Shown: positions 1 to 12,999 of the stretch, piece after piece
Numbering within the stretch: position 1 is the first letter of the stretch
Layout: each line of letters opens with the position of its first letter
NCBI RefSeq assembly: GCF_036324505.1
Contig: NC_086363.1
Location: 7,568,655 to 7,632,654 of the forward strand
DNA length: 64,000 nt
Direction of reading: 5' to 3'
DNA from: Eleginops maclovinus
Taxonomy: Eukaryota > Chordata > Actinopteri > Perciformes > Eleginopidae
Translations under genes and position numbers: made by a program
Notes under the pieces: generated by a model
Told to the model about the DNA's origin: nothing
The model's input: only the letters and a program-made list of their open reading frames with translations
Database searches by the model: none

Positions 1-235
1 CCTTCTCTCATTCTCAGCGTGTGAGGAGACTGGTGGAATCAGAAAACAACGGTTATAAAATCTTGAAAAAATGTCCATACAAGAGCCATTTAGATTTTCA
101 CACCGTATAGTTCAAGACGTATAGTTCCAAATATTAAATGTTGTATACACACAGGCAAAGCAGATAAAAAAGGCTCAAATTTGCTTAATAAAGCAATATT
201 AAAAAATGTAAGCAGGCTTTTAAAGAAGAGACCTA

Positions 236-1670
<1,435 letters not shown>

Positions 1671-2264
1671 TTTGATAGACGGTTGCTTGGCTGGAGTTGT
1701 TGTTCCTGTGGGTCCACTCTGCACGGCTATGTTGACACTGCCTGCCTGACAGAGCTGCATCGAGTAGGAAGTCGAACTGTAGGAGAAACGCAACACAACG
1801 CCACCACGTGTTTGGGAGGAGTGGTTTGTTTTTATTAGCATGTCACTTCCCATTGAACTTAAAAGATAATCAGCCCCACATTCAATCAATCATCAATCCT
1901 CCTACTATATTGTATTTTCTACTTATCTGCATCCTGTTCGTTCAACCTCTTCAGCCTCATTGTGCTTTATTGGTAGGATTTATAACATTTCATTTTATTT
2001 CCATCACCCAAATCCTTATAATCAGAGATTCATTAAAAACAAATGTAGGCTAAACCTGAAAGGCGAAACACATTGATCATATTCATGTTCTTGAGCTCAT
2101 TATGGTAACAGTTTTATTTTATTCAACCTACTCAAAAAGCTGCCTTATACTTTAGGGTGTATTAAATAATACGTTTTTTTAAATATGTATGCTTCCAAAA
2201 AGTTACACAAGTGATGGGTTTTCATATCATTGCCTAGATGGGGAGTAATAATGGGGTTTCACTC
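1671..2264. other. acat2 upstream / wtap downstream spacer
   Basis: A short spacer between the acat2 start and the inferred wtap 3' end. The acat2 5' UTR and promoter must lie here, up to about 1.9 kb, but no core element stands out. The rest is A/T-rich with no supported gene. Confidence 0.5.
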
Positions 2265-2280
2265 TATAGTATTAAAAATC

Positions 2281-2286
2281 TTTATT
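2281..2286 (-). terminator. wtap polyadenylation signal candidate
   Basis: AATAAA on the minus strand about 530 nt downstream of the wtap stop codon. It would put the wtap 3' end near 2255-2270. This is sequence-only; cleavage position is inferred. Confidence 0.5.
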
Positions 2287-2814
2287 GGTATTTGGTCAGT
2301 ACATGAAAAGGACTGAAGTCAGAATAATATGAACATCGCATATAAACTACTCACAATTCAACAGAGTCTTTTGAACAGAATTTTTGTCAATGAAAAATTT
2401 AAACTGCATTTAAAAACAAAAAACACAGGCCAACATCTAAAAAATGACCTTGAATATTGCGAAGCTACAGTAATTCAGTGATTTTACTGACTTTTGACGA
2501 TGAGTTACAAGACCAGATGCCTGATTTCAGTGTCAAGAGCTCAAACAAGAACAGCATAGACATGCTCAAATAAAACAGCAGAATGAAACATCCACTCAAT
2601 TCAAATCTAACATTAACCCATACCTGTTAAATCCCTGTTTAGCAACACAAATGTGACAGAGGCATCACGAGAGGCAAGGAGAGCAGGGTGAAAACAAAAT
2701 GTCTTAGACAGCAGCGCCGTGTTACAGACTATGCATTTGTTGCCTTGTTTGTATATTGTATAAAAAAAGAAAAAAAAAAGACAGTACAAATTTCAAAGTA
2801 CATGTCAAAGTACA

Positions 2815-3473
2815 TTACAAAACTGCACTGTCGACCGTGCTGGAGTCCAGGCCGTTCTGAGCGTGCCGTGACCCCGCAGTCCTGGTGCCCTTGGTCACCA
2901 CGGCAGCCTTGTCCTCATGGGGGTCGGTGGTGGAGTCTGTGTCATTCGAGTGCTGAGTCAATGACGTCTCGCTGCCTGTCGGAGAGTCCACGCTTTCGTA
3001 CCCTGCGCTGAGCTGGCTCCCGAAACCCGAGGGTCCTCCGACCCTCCCCGCAGCAGTCTGACTTCCTGACGCCTCCTCAGAGTGGTTGGACAGTTTGGTC
3101 TCGGTCTCGCCGGGGCTGGAAACCATGGGGGACATGGGAAAGTCTTCCTCAGTGCTGCTGACCTCCCGGTACAGGCTGGGCGTGGCCGTCTCGCTCCTCT
3201 GGGATGAGTTGCCGTTGCTTGGTCCGTTGGCGACCCTCCCGTAGTCTTTGCCCGCTGGTTCAGATGTTGCGCTGGCCTGCTCGGGCTGGGTGGACGGTTC
3301 AACTGACATGGAGGACACAGAAGGTGAAGTCCTGCTGGGGCCCGCTCCGGCAGACGGCCCCTGATTTTGAGACAGCTGCTGACGGGAGTCCTTCAACTGC
3401 TGCTGCAGCACGAGGATGGTACTCTGCATTCCCTCCACTTCCTCGTCTAGCTGGATGATAAAGTCATTCAACT
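2815..3473 (-). CDS. wtap: wtap last coding exon
   Basis: Encodes ELNDFIIQLDEEVEGMQST and the Ser/Gly-rich C-terminal tail; the stop codon is at 2815-2817. Acceptor TCTCAG. The tail is more GC-rich than the flanking introns. Confidence 0.96.
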
Positions 3474-6400
3474 CTGAGAGGGTAAAAAAATAGGAACCGA
3501 CAAAGAACAAAGTCAAAAATCATGGACAGAAAATATGCACATACGATAAAGTAAAAGTGGTCATGCTGTGAGATGTGGACGCTGCTCGGTTTCTCACCGT
3601 CCTGGCTGCTCTTGAGCTCCTCGCTGTACTTCTTCTGCAGCGCCAGCTCAGCCTCCAGCTGGGCGATCCGTCCCTGGGACATCTGTCTACCCAGCTCCTG
3701 GTTTTCCTGAATCAGCATTCTACACTTGGCCATCAGTTTCTTCCCCGTTTGGCTGTAAGGGAAACAAGTCTCACATCACGCAGTGAACCAGGAGACAAAC
3801 ACAACAGGCAAAGAGGTGCTGCTGATCCGTTCAAACAAGCTGAGGTTTAAAACGCTGCAACCTAGTCATCCCTAATTTACTCTAGCCACAGAAGGATTTT
3901 CATTGTAACAAAATGCATAATAAAATGATTGATCTAAAAATCTGTGCTCATCTAAAGTATTTGTTTTTCCTTGTAACAGCCCCAAAGTAAAAACTCACAT
4001 TCTAATTAAAAATAGAAGTTCTGAGTAGGAATTTAAAATATGCAAACATCCTCCTCACTGTGGCTGAAACCAAAAAGCAGCTTACTGGTCCCACATTTCT
4101 ATAGAACCAATTAGTCCATTCTTACACTTTAACCTAATTCACCATGCTGCATATTTAAGAAGAGAGCACTTCAAAAACCACAGTTGCAATTCTGTCGCCA
4201 CCAAATTCTCAAAGTCAACAACTCGCTAGAACTCAAGAGTGTGAGAAAAAGGAGAATGGAAAAATGTAACAGTAACATTTGAATGACACGCTACAAGAAA
4301 CCCTGCATTTAAAATATCAACCCTTAACTATGAGCAGCATGAAAAGGAAAGATGCACCGCAGAAGCAGGCAGTGGTTTTGCATAGTCACCAATTTAAACA
4401 TACAGTAAAAGCAGTTTGCGGTTGTGCTTTACAACAGTCCTAATCAAGAAGCCAAATTTGCAATAAATTACACGTTTACAAGGCAGTTAAAACCATAACT
4501 AATCTCTCATCTATAATGTATTTTATGCCTTTGGAAGGCATCTGGCCAGAGGAAAAGGAAATGTTAATATAACATTAATGGCATCTGTAGCCTATCACAG
4601 CAGGCATTAGGGTGGTAACAGCTCAGAAAGCTAATTAAATACATGTTTGTTTGTCTTTACTTGCGATGCAATCTAACTGCATTCCTTCTGAAATGGTAGT
4701 AATAACCTTAAGGAATGGCAAGAAATGTGGTTTAAGCTTTTAAAGGCTGTTTATGCACCACCAGCTCAAATCTCACATTAGTGTGAGAGACCAGAGTATA
4801 AATTACTTTTTAAAACACCACAACAGATGTGTGCCTTTCATTCTGAATCAGTGGCCTGATGTGAGAAATAACGGTCTAATGAGCTTTTAGAGTAACTGGC
4901 TGAGGGAGAGATTGTAAGGTCAATCACAAAATACACAGAAATACAATAAATACATTCTTATCAACTCATAACATGAATTGTTAAAGACATTTGCATTCAC
5001 AAGTTGAAAACAGGATTCAGTGCACCCACAGCAGTGTGTTTCAGTATGAACCTGAAGAATTAAGCTCGGCTCAATGCATCATAAAAGTGCAAATAGTAAC
5101 ACAAGTTTAAACAATCAAAAGCCAATCATGCGTCACACACTGCAGTAAGTGTTTGTTTCAGAGAAACAAGAGAAAGATCAAATGAAATGGCAGTTAAAAT
5201 AAACAAGTCACAAAATAAAACATGTAAATACACTCTACCGTGAGTGGGCCCATGTTCAAAGACACAGGCGACCGGACCCTCAGCGCTCTGTGGGCCCAGG
5301 ATCTGGCTCCGCTCAGTCTTAACATCATTGCTAGCGGCTCTTCCCCCCACAGTCTTACTCTCAATCCTAGAAACTTTCCTCATGTTACTGCAATGTATCT
5401 AGACTGTCCAACAAGTCTTTACGTTTCTCAGGCAGACTACTGGGTGTGTGTGTGTGGTGTATTCCACAGTTAAATGTCTTTATAAACCAAGTAGGGGAAT
5501 TGTCTGTAAAATGTTCAATTGCTGTTTTAGGCTAGGGATGCTCCCTGCCTGACTCACCTCCACCATAACCCCCCTATTTAATATTTGAACTGTCTGCTTT
5601 GAGCTGAGGGGCCGGGGAGGGAATATCCTTGTCGGGGAGTGAGTGACCACCTCTTCAGGAACAGTCCGGACTCCTTCAGGCCCTTGGACGGTGAGGGGAT
5701 ACGAGGGGAGAGAGCTGAAACACAAGTGTCACCTGACCATACTGTCATTTCGCTTTAGGTTATGTGATATGTAGCTGGCACAGAGCGAGAGTACAAAAAC
5801 AGTTTTGTTTTGCAGTGACTGGCTTTCTGTAAAGTCTGAGTCTCGTGGTGAGTACAGCATTTGTCAGCCTTCCCCCCCACCTTTGATCCTGCATGCCTGC
5901 AGTGAGAGTGGGGGTGGGGGGCATGAGGAAGTCTTGACTGTTTTTTGGGAGGGTGGGGGTTATTTTGATTGTCTTTACCTATCAGGTGTAAATTTCCAGG
6001 CACTCAGTTCATTTTGGGCCTGCTCCAGTTTGTCTTTAGTCTGTTCTAGTTCAGCCTTCATTTTGAGGAAAAACAAGTTGATGGCCGGGTCCACCATGGA
6101 TGACCGCAGTTGGGCCGCACTCGGCTGCTGGACTTGCTTGAGGTACTGGATCTGGGTCTGCAGGATAAAACAAACAGGTGTTACTGACCAATAAAGGGTA
6201 GTGGGCATCACTGTTACGCAGGATTTTAGCCTGACCAACATTCAGTCAATAAAGCTACATCAGCAAGTCCCCCCAAAATCAAATGCACCCAAATATGTTC
6301 TGGTTCTGAAATCACTCGAGCCTCAGGAGCAGAATTTGGTTTTATAAGATTATTAAAGATGGGGACTCAAGGTATTTCTGCAAGTTAATAGTAGGATCAA

Positions 6401-8019
6401 TCAGTTTGAATAGCATCTAGAGTTAGACAAAGGCTAGATAAAGGCAAAATGAATTAAAAAAAGGTTGGATTAAAAGTTATCATATCGTTACATCAACACC
6501 ATTTGAAGTCAATATCAAAAGCTATTGTTAGATACGAGTTGCTGTCCTAGTGACATACAGCAAATCATTTCCATTGCAGGCAGACAAACCAAGTTCAAAA
6601 CAAACAAAATATCACCTTCCCAACTCAAAGCTATCACCACATCAAACTTTCATCAACATTATTTGCAAGGGTGTAGCTAATATGCCCCAAGGCTTGAAAT
6701 AATCTATACTGGCAACAGTTAAAAAAGGCAGGCAACATCAATGACTCTCGAAAAAACATTGTAACCTTAAGCAGTGTGTGTGTGTGTTCACCTCAGCTGC
6801 CCTGGAAGAATGGCATGTGCTGCCATAAAGCCACCCAGTGATCCACTGAGCTGTCAGTAAGATAAGAGAAAAGGGAACCCTCGTCCACACAATTTATCTT
6901 TAGCCTACACAGCGTCAGAATGATTGAACACTATTTAAAGTGTAGTGCTGAAATTGTGTTCAGTAATTGATAAGCTGAGAACATGATAGGTTCACTTTTT
7001 CCAAGTAAAAATAAATGTGCTGAACTTTGTTGTTGATTGTTCCTTGATCTTTGCAAGCGCTTATGACTACATAGTGTTCTTTATGCCACTGATAAACTTA
7101 ACAAGCAAGTAAAGGACCAAGTAAGTTGTAATGAGCATTAGTCAATAGCATACATTTTTCTAACACTACTTTATTGTTGAAGATGGAATAGTCAATAACA
7201 ATGAACAGTTAGCTGCAGCTTAAGAGAACATCTACTTTAAGTTAAGTACATTTAGCTCATGTATTATGCTTGTGGGACTACAGATAACAGAGCATCTCAA
7301 AGTAAAAAGAGCATAAAGACTTCAATTAAGGAGTTTATCAAGGGTTCTACTTTTGAGACAAAAAAGCAAGCTGCCCATAGTCATATCAAAAGAACATATA
7401 TACGTACTGTGCACTCTTGCATTTCCTGCTCCTTCGTCGCAAGCCGCATCACCAAGATGTTCTCCCTCCGTGCAGACTCCTGCTGCTGCTGCTTCAGCTT
7501 CTCCTCGGACTCCTTCAGTCCTGGCACATCATTGGCTAAGACGGTGAAGAGAGGAAGAAAAGAAAAGGCATCAGGAGAAGCATCCCTTCACAAGCAACCA
7601 GATATATTGGTTATTGCTGTCAGAGCACACATGTTTTGGATGCAGCAGATTACTTACAACATAGCTCTGTGTATTTAGCCTCCAGGACCTGGACATATGC
7701 TTCGTGCTGTTTCCACCTAGGAGGAGCAGAACATGTGTAAACATCAGCAGCTCAAAGTAAAATGATCAAGTTTCCCCACAGCACAACTAATCTGCTATTG
7801 TAGAGCTGTAATCTACCTGGTACACAACTCCTCTCTGGTCAGGGTCTTCATGTCAGACTCGTTGAGGCGAACCTGTAGAGAGGAAAAACAAGAACTGGTT
7901 AAATGAAGAAGCTTATCAATTATTAAAGCTCATATTTAGACATGGAGGAGGTCGTGACACATAGTCAATTATCTAGAAAACACGCTCACCTTCTTCGGTA
8001 GAGGCTCCTCGTTGGTCAT
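2815..8019 (-). CDS. wtap: WTAP, regulatory subunit of the m6A RNA methyltransferase (complete, 7 coding exons)
   Basis: Nuclear adaptor of the METTL3-METTL14 N6-methyladenosine writer, also tied to splicing (family knowledge). Coding exons are 7990-8019, 7817-7872, 7658-7716, 7408-7535, 5979-6157, 3598-3752 and 2815-3473. Splice sites are canonical and phases add up to 1266 nt, giving 421 residues (human 396). The N terminus MTNEEPLPKKVRL carries the basic PKK nuclear-localisation-type cluster. Residues about 50-240 form the long coiled coil (KESEEKLKQQQQ, QIQYLKQVQQPS, LEQTKDKLEQAQNELSAWK, QGRIAQLEAELALQKKYSEE). The C-terminal 180 residues are Ser/Thr/Gly-rich and probably disordered, but keep QLSAGYESVDSPTGSE and the ending NGLDSS...VL. 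The start is unambiguous from the family N terminus. The 5' UTR is probably split by an intron, because a TAG acceptor lies 9 nt before the ATG. Confidence 0.97.
3598..3752 (-). CDS. wtap: wtap coding exon 6 (coiled coil)
   Basis: Completes Ser, then QTGKKLMAKCRMLIQENQE through YSEELKSSQD. Acceptor CTTACAG, donor GTGAGA. Confidence 0.96.
5979..6157 (-). CDS. wtap: wtap coding exon 5 (coiled coil)
   Basis: Encodes TQIQYLKQVQQPSAAQLRSS through NELSAWKFTPD, nearly identical to mammalian WTAP. Acceptor CTGCAG, donor GTAAAG. Confidence 0.96.
7408..7535 (-). CDS. wtap: wtap coding exon 4 (coiled coil)
   Basis: Encodes SNDVPGLKESEEKLKQQQQ through TKEQEMQECT, which is the start of the coiled coil. 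Acceptor TTAG, donor GTACGT. It ends in phase 0. Confidence 0.95.
7658..7716 (-). CDS. wtap: wtap coding exon 3
   Basis: Completes Arg, then WKQHEAYVQVLEAKYTELC. Acceptor CTCCTAG, donor GTAAGT. Confidence 0.95.
7817..7872 (-). CDS. wtap: wtap coding exon 2
   Basis: Encodes VRLNESDMKTLTREELCT plus two bases of Arg. Acceptor CTACAG, donor GTAGAT. Confidence 0.95.
7990..8019 (-). CDS. wtap: wtap coding exon 1
   Basis: Ten codons, MTNEEPLPKK, with donor GTGAGC. A TTCTAG acceptor at 8028-8030 suggests that this exon begins with a few 5' UTR bases. Confidence 0.95.
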
Positions 8020-8587
8020 TTTGAATTCTAGAAGTAAATATAAAAGAAGCATCATCATTAAATAGAGCTCGTGTCGTGTGTTGATGGCTGCATCATCTTT
8101 AGCGGCAACGCGGAGCCCGTGCACGCAGTAAAAATATGACATGAATGACAAGTTGGCCATTTGCTACAAGTGTTATCGTTTCCGACGAAAAACTGAAGAT
8201 TTAGATGTGTTTAGGGCACGCTAACCACATGTTTGACCATATAAAAGTTAAAATTACCAGTCAGTAATAGCTTTCGAGCCTTATGTTAGCTGGTGTGGCA
8301 GGGCAGCGATGAGAAGGAATAGAAATAAGCTAACAAGGTTAACTACTGAGTGCTAATAACATTTAGCATCCGCTAGCGAATTAAACATTGGTTATGAAAC
8401 TACAGTGTGAAGCTACAATAATTAATGTATGTTCAGCCTGGCTGCATGCAATTCTTGGCTCTGCTTTCGGCTCCTTGTTATCACAAAATGGCGGTGAAGG
8501 AAATGACTCCCTCCCTTGCGCTCCTTTTCCTGAAACTAGCGGGCTCTTGGTTGCAGATTTCGGGCCTTCAGCCATCGAAACACTCAC

Positions 8588-8870
8588 CAGACGAGTTTAT
8601 ATCGATGTTTCTGGAACCTCGCGGTTTCACCGATTCTTAACGAGACGGAAGATTGCAACTACGTTAAAATTGGCTGTGGATTTATGTGTAGCTGACTCGC
8701 TTCGGCATAATCACCATCATCTTCGTCACTGACGGCCGGACAGAATGGCTCTGCTGCTGCTGCAGAGTGCGGCCAGAGAGGGAGGAGAGAAACAGACCTC
8801 TCACTCCGCCGAGATTTCATGAATCTAAAACGTGGCTGCGATGCACAGATATTAGGGTTGTTCTCCTTGG
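8588..8870 (-). promoter_or_regulatory. wtap: wtap 5' UTR exon 1 and promoter region (inferred)
   Basis: A strong donor CTG|GTGAGTG lies on the minus strand with its GT at 8587. It would join to the TTCTAG acceptor just before the wtap ATG. The stretch to about 8870 is richer in G/C and CpG than its surroundings and contains repeated CTG units. The transcription start itself cannot be read from sequence. Confidence 0.45.
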
Positions 8871-8879
8871 CCATTCATA

Positions 8880-9878
8880 ATTGAAGCTCAATTTAAATGT
8901 AATAATAAACAGTTCATTCTTGGTTATTTTTAAGATTTGGAAATGTGGTTTTTTTTAGTGCAGTTATTTTGTTACAAGTTTGTTTTAAAGAAAGTATTTG
9001 TTGTAAAGGAAGCTTAGTTCAATTTGTAGTCCCTGCCATGCTCAGCAACTTCCTACCCCACTAGATCGGATCAAATATTGTACTTTTTAAAACTAGTACG
9101 GAAATTGGAGATTGTCCTTTTTTCTCAGTTATATGATTCCCCCTGTTGATCTCCCCTGGCACATGCCACCAAATTGAGGCTTTTTCTTTTCCTGGTGGCA
9201 ACTGATTTTTGAATGATGGGAATGGGTGCTTATTCTGTTAATTTTGTATTTAATTACATAGTCCAGGTGAATTGCAAGAGTAATTTATTCCGTTTTATGT
9301 TTGGGTATTGTTGGACCTTACAGTCACAAACACTGAAGTGTTGATGTTTTTTTGTTTTTTTTGAGTAATTCATTTGCCTAAGTATAGACGATCTCGGATA
9401 TTGATCCATCCATTTGTAGAAGCGGGTTGAAGAAACGTCCACGTGATCTTTTGCTGGTAGTTTTGATAATTTAGCTAAATTGTTCAACCTACTGGTACAC
9501 CTAATTTTGCAATTACATCATTGATTTCGTATAATTGAATTACTATGGCATAGAATGTTTAGAAACACAATGAATAGATTTGAGCTGGTTGTTTTATATA
9601 ACGAACTGGAAGGGATAACGGGGACCATGTACAAATTCTAAAATGTTAAAATTATATTTACATGCACCATGTCATCACACTGTGTATAACGTATATCTCA
9701 TAAATTGGTTTGAAAGGATCTCAGTTGAGGGTTATCTCATTCCCTGTACACTCTCTTCAACACCCCCACAGCATGATAATGGTACAGTCGGCTGCTGTCA
9801 AGTTGAAATCGCACATTTCAAGGGCAGTAACCAGTGAGACTTCTCTGTCCTGTATATCCTGCGAGCAACACTGTGAAC
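8880..9878. promoter_or_regulatory. wtap-sod2 divergent intergenic region
   Basis: About 1 kb of A/T-rich sequence between the inferred wtap promoter and the sod2 start codon. The sod2 promoter and 5' UTR must lie in its right part. No TATA box or clear operator-like motif was identified. Confidence 0.4.
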
Positions 9879-9907
9879 ATGCTGTGCAGAGTTGGCCAGA
9901 TACGCAG
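9879..9907 (+). CDS. sod2: sod2 exon 1 coding part
   Basis: Starts MLCRVGQIR, with donor GTAAAA after two bases of the next Arg codon. It encodes the start of the mitochondrial presequence. Confidence 0.92.
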
Positions 9908-12900
9908 GTAAAACGAATATGAACTTACCTTTTAGTGCCAATACTGCCATGCTCAAAGAGCCCAAGGTGTGTTAAGATAGCTAACTCATGCTAGCATCGA
10001 CTGCTCATGAACTTGGGACAGTTGTTGTGTTCAGAGCTAACAGTGAGCTAGCCGGGATGCTAACTTAGTTTAGCTGCACTGCAAGGCTTGCTTGTGGCGC
10101 ACATAATGAAGGATTTTGTCAAACTATAGCGTAGTCCTGCTCTCATGGCATTCGTTGTGAATTGTTAATTGAATGCGTTTATGTTCAGTCAGACATATTC
10201 ATACTTACCTAACTCGGTGTCACCAGCTCATTCAGTTTATATTTAAACACCTGACTAATGTACTGTTACGTAGGCTACAGCAGATATTTAGGTCACTTCA
10301 AACCAGTTGAGATTTTTGAGGTTAAGGAAGCGGTTGAACCTCACTGTGTCAGGCTATCTTGGGCTAGCACTATGCAATGTTATTTTTCGTGTTGGCTACA
10401 CTTAAAGCTTTATTTTATATCCACTGGTAATGGTTGGGACGTTTCTCCTCTGCTGTGTTCCAGGTGTGCAGCCAGCCTCAGCCAAACTTTAAACCTGGTG
10501 GCTGCATCGAGGCAGAAGCACACTCTCCCTGACCTGACCTACGACTATGGAGCCCTGGAGCCCCACATCAACGCAGAGATTATGCAGCTGCACCACAGCA
10601 AGCACCATGCCACATATGTCAGCAACCTCAATGTTACAGAGGAGAAATATCAGGAGGCACTAGCAAAGGGTACGAACACAACATCCTGTATATTAAATAG
10701 TAGGGAAATTGTAATCTAAATGTGTACTGTGATTGAAACCTCTGTATATGTCCTAAACTAAATCAATATATTCCAAATGTTTATTCATATTCACCTTCTG
10801 CATGTATTTGGCTTATGTTTTAGGAGATGTGACGGCACAGGTGGCCCTCCAGCCCGCTCTGAAGTTTAACGGAGGAGGCCACATTAACCACTCTATCTTC
10901 TGGACTAACCTCTCACCTAATGGTGGAGGAGAGCCACAGGGTAAGTCAGAAACTCATCCAATATTTTAAACGGCTCTCTTATTTGCCCTACACTGCTTTA
11001 CATATGTAGTTAACCAATATCTGCAGTATGCAACACATTAATCTTTTATGTGAAAGCGTTGCTATTAGTGCTTAACCTACTGCAAGTGAACAGTCGACAG
11101 TTGCAGTTGTTTGCAGCTTAAAGCTCATTGTTTTTGGATAATCCCTTACAAAGACTATATTTTTCAGTCTTACCACCTGCTCAAGCACTCGATATAAAAC
11201 ACAGCAATCCACTCCCACTGAACTAGCACAGGCAAGTTTAAAATATACAATCATCCCAACATAAAGCAGCAGAAACTCAAGTAAATAGATGGCTTGTGAA
11301 AGATGTCCAGTCCAAGATGTGCTTGAGGATTCTGCAGACATAACGAGAGTTAAAATTGGGATTAATATTGGCTTAAATTACATTCATCAGGTAGGTAACC
11401 TGACTGCAGTGTGCAGCAGCAACCTGTGAAGCTGGGCTCAGCTTTGTGTCACACTAAGGTTGTTTTCCTTTGGCATTCTGCCCCCTACTGGTCAAAGATG
11501 CTACTTAGACGGGTCAAATGGGGGCAAAGTATTATGTGTTTTGTGCGTAAATCAGAATAATTGTATTGGGATGATATAGAAATAGGCAATGTTAAATAAA
11601 CTATATTGAAAAAAATGCTTTTGTGATCCTAATGTTTAGCATTGCCTTGAAATGCCATCTGTTTGTGTCCCTTGTTTTAGGGGAGCTGATGGAGGCCATT
11701 AAGCGGGACTTTGGCTCCTTCCAGAAGATGAAGGAGAGGATGTCTGCGGCTACAGTGGCCGTGCAGGGATCGGGCTGGGGTTGGCTGGGTCTTGACAAGG
11801 AGAGTGGAGGTCTCCGTATCGCTGCCTGTGCTAACCAGGATCCCCTGCATGGAACTACAGGTCAGTTAAAACATGCTTTGAAGGAGAGGTAGTGTTATAA
11901 ACATATGGGACAATACCGTGGCAAAAACCTTTTATAAAAATCTGAGAAATTATGAAAATGTAGATGACATATTATGAAACATCAATTTTCTTAGTTTTAT
12001 TTTTTTATATAAATCCAAACCAGAAAATATTTTGACAGTGTCAGTCGAGTATGTGAAATACATTCTTGGACTATAGTGTGTTCATACAGCTTAATATCCA
12101 ACCAACACTAGAAAAAAACTCTCAAATAAGATCAGCTCTCATCATCTCTCCAGCTCCACACGTGAAACGCTGTTCAAACAGGTTTAATCCTTGCAGAGAT
12201 GATTGCAATCAGTACTGTATACTTTGTTTTAGTTGAGTTGCCTCTCCACAAAATGCTGTGAGTGAATATAACCTTGAAACCTTGAAACCTTGAACTTCCC
12301 TCTCATAAGCAGTGATGCAATGTTCATGTCTAGGGCTTTTATTGTGAAAGGTAGAAACAGTAAAAGTGAGGCTGTAATGCGCCTCCTCTGCCGTTAAAAA
12401 TGTGGGGGCAATAAAGAGTTTGGCGTCTTGGCTCAGACTTTGGAACCACTGTAATATTATTGTGTGACCTTCATAACTCGTACTCCTTGGCTTGGATACA
12501 GCACTATACTACCATATTTCACTCTGTGGGCTGCTTTGTTGGCAAGCTTTGGACGGTAGCTACGAGCACATGAGAGAAAAACACGTCCACTAAGCCTGTA
12601 TGGAGTGAGAGTAGAGCGCTGCACATGCACACCGCCACGCAGTTGCAGATTGCCACAACTTATACATATGTTTTTCATTAAAACACTGTTGAATTATTGG
12701 TAATACTTGAATGTTGAATTGTATATGTTTAATGGCAGGGTGGTGTGATACCTTTTTAGCCTAAAGACCGTGTGACAGAGAGGCGTCCTAGTAATTGTTT
12801 CCTGTCTCTGACCCTCAGGTCTCATCCCCCTGCTGGGTATCGATGTTTGGGAGCACGCCTACTACCTTCAGTACAAAAACGTGCGGCCGGATTATGTGAA

Positions 12901-12964
12901 GGCTATCTGGAATGTCATTAACTGGGAAAATGTGAGCGAGCGTCTTCAGATTGCCAAAAAGTAG
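9879..12964 (+). CDS. sod2: superoxide dismutase [Mn], mitochondrial (complete, 5 exons)
   Basis: Converts superoxide to hydrogen peroxide and oxygen in the mitochondrial matrix. Exons are 9879-9907, 10464-10669, 10824-10940, 11681-11860 and 12819-12964. All splice sites are GT-AG and the phases sum to 678 nt (225 residues). Residues 1-27 ([17 protein letters not shown]...) form an Arg-rich, acid-free presequence. The mature protein would begin [19 protein letters not shown] and be 198 residues long, the same as mature human SOD2. Mn ligands by homology are His53 (LHHSKHH), His101 ([10 protein letters not shown]), Asp186 and His190 ([18 protein letters not shown]). The second-sphere Gln170 (NQDPL) is present. 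The gene is divergent from wtap. Nothing suggests loss of function. Confidence 0.98.
10464..10669 (+). CDS. sod2: sod2 exon 2
   Basis: Acceptor TTCCAG, donor GTACGA. It encodes the rest of the presequence and mature residues from [11 protein letters not shown] through [10 protein letters not shown], including Mn ligand His53. Confidence 0.97.
10824..10940 (+). CDS. sod2: sod2 exon 3
   Basis: Acceptor TTTTAG, donor GTAAGT. It encodes [18 protein letters not shown], then [20 protein letters not shown] with Mn ligand His101. Confidence 0.97.
11681..11860 (+). CDS. sod2: sod2 exon 4
   Basis: Acceptor TTTTAG, donor GTCAGT. It encodes [19 protein letters not shown] through [11 protein letters not shown] to NQDPLHGTT. 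Confidence 0.97.
12255..12298 (+). repeat. LINE-type 3' tail microrepeat
   Basis: The unit ccttgaaa(a) is repeated three times in sod2 intron 4. Fish LINEs of the L2/Rex type often end in such short tandem units. The same unit recurs inverted near 54994. Confidence 0.4.
12819..12964 (+). CDS. sod2: sod2 exon 5 and stop
   Basis: Acceptor CCTCAG. It encodes [20 protein letters not shown] through [13 protein letters not shown] and the TAG stop at 12962-12964. It carries Mn ligands Asp186 and His190. Confidence 0.97.
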
Positions 12965-12987
12965 AATCCTAATCTTTAAATATCCTC

Positions 12988-12993
12988 AATAAA
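12988..12993 (+). terminator. sod2 polyadenylation signal candidate
   Basis: AATAAA 23 nt after the sod2 stop codon. If used, the 3' UTR would be very short; further signals downstream are possible. Confidence 0.55.
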
Positions 12994-12999
12994 TCCTTT

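Noticed and set aside
2688..3011. Plus-strand frame opposite the wtap last exon
   Set aside because: Antisense shadow of the well-supported wtap C-terminal coding exon.
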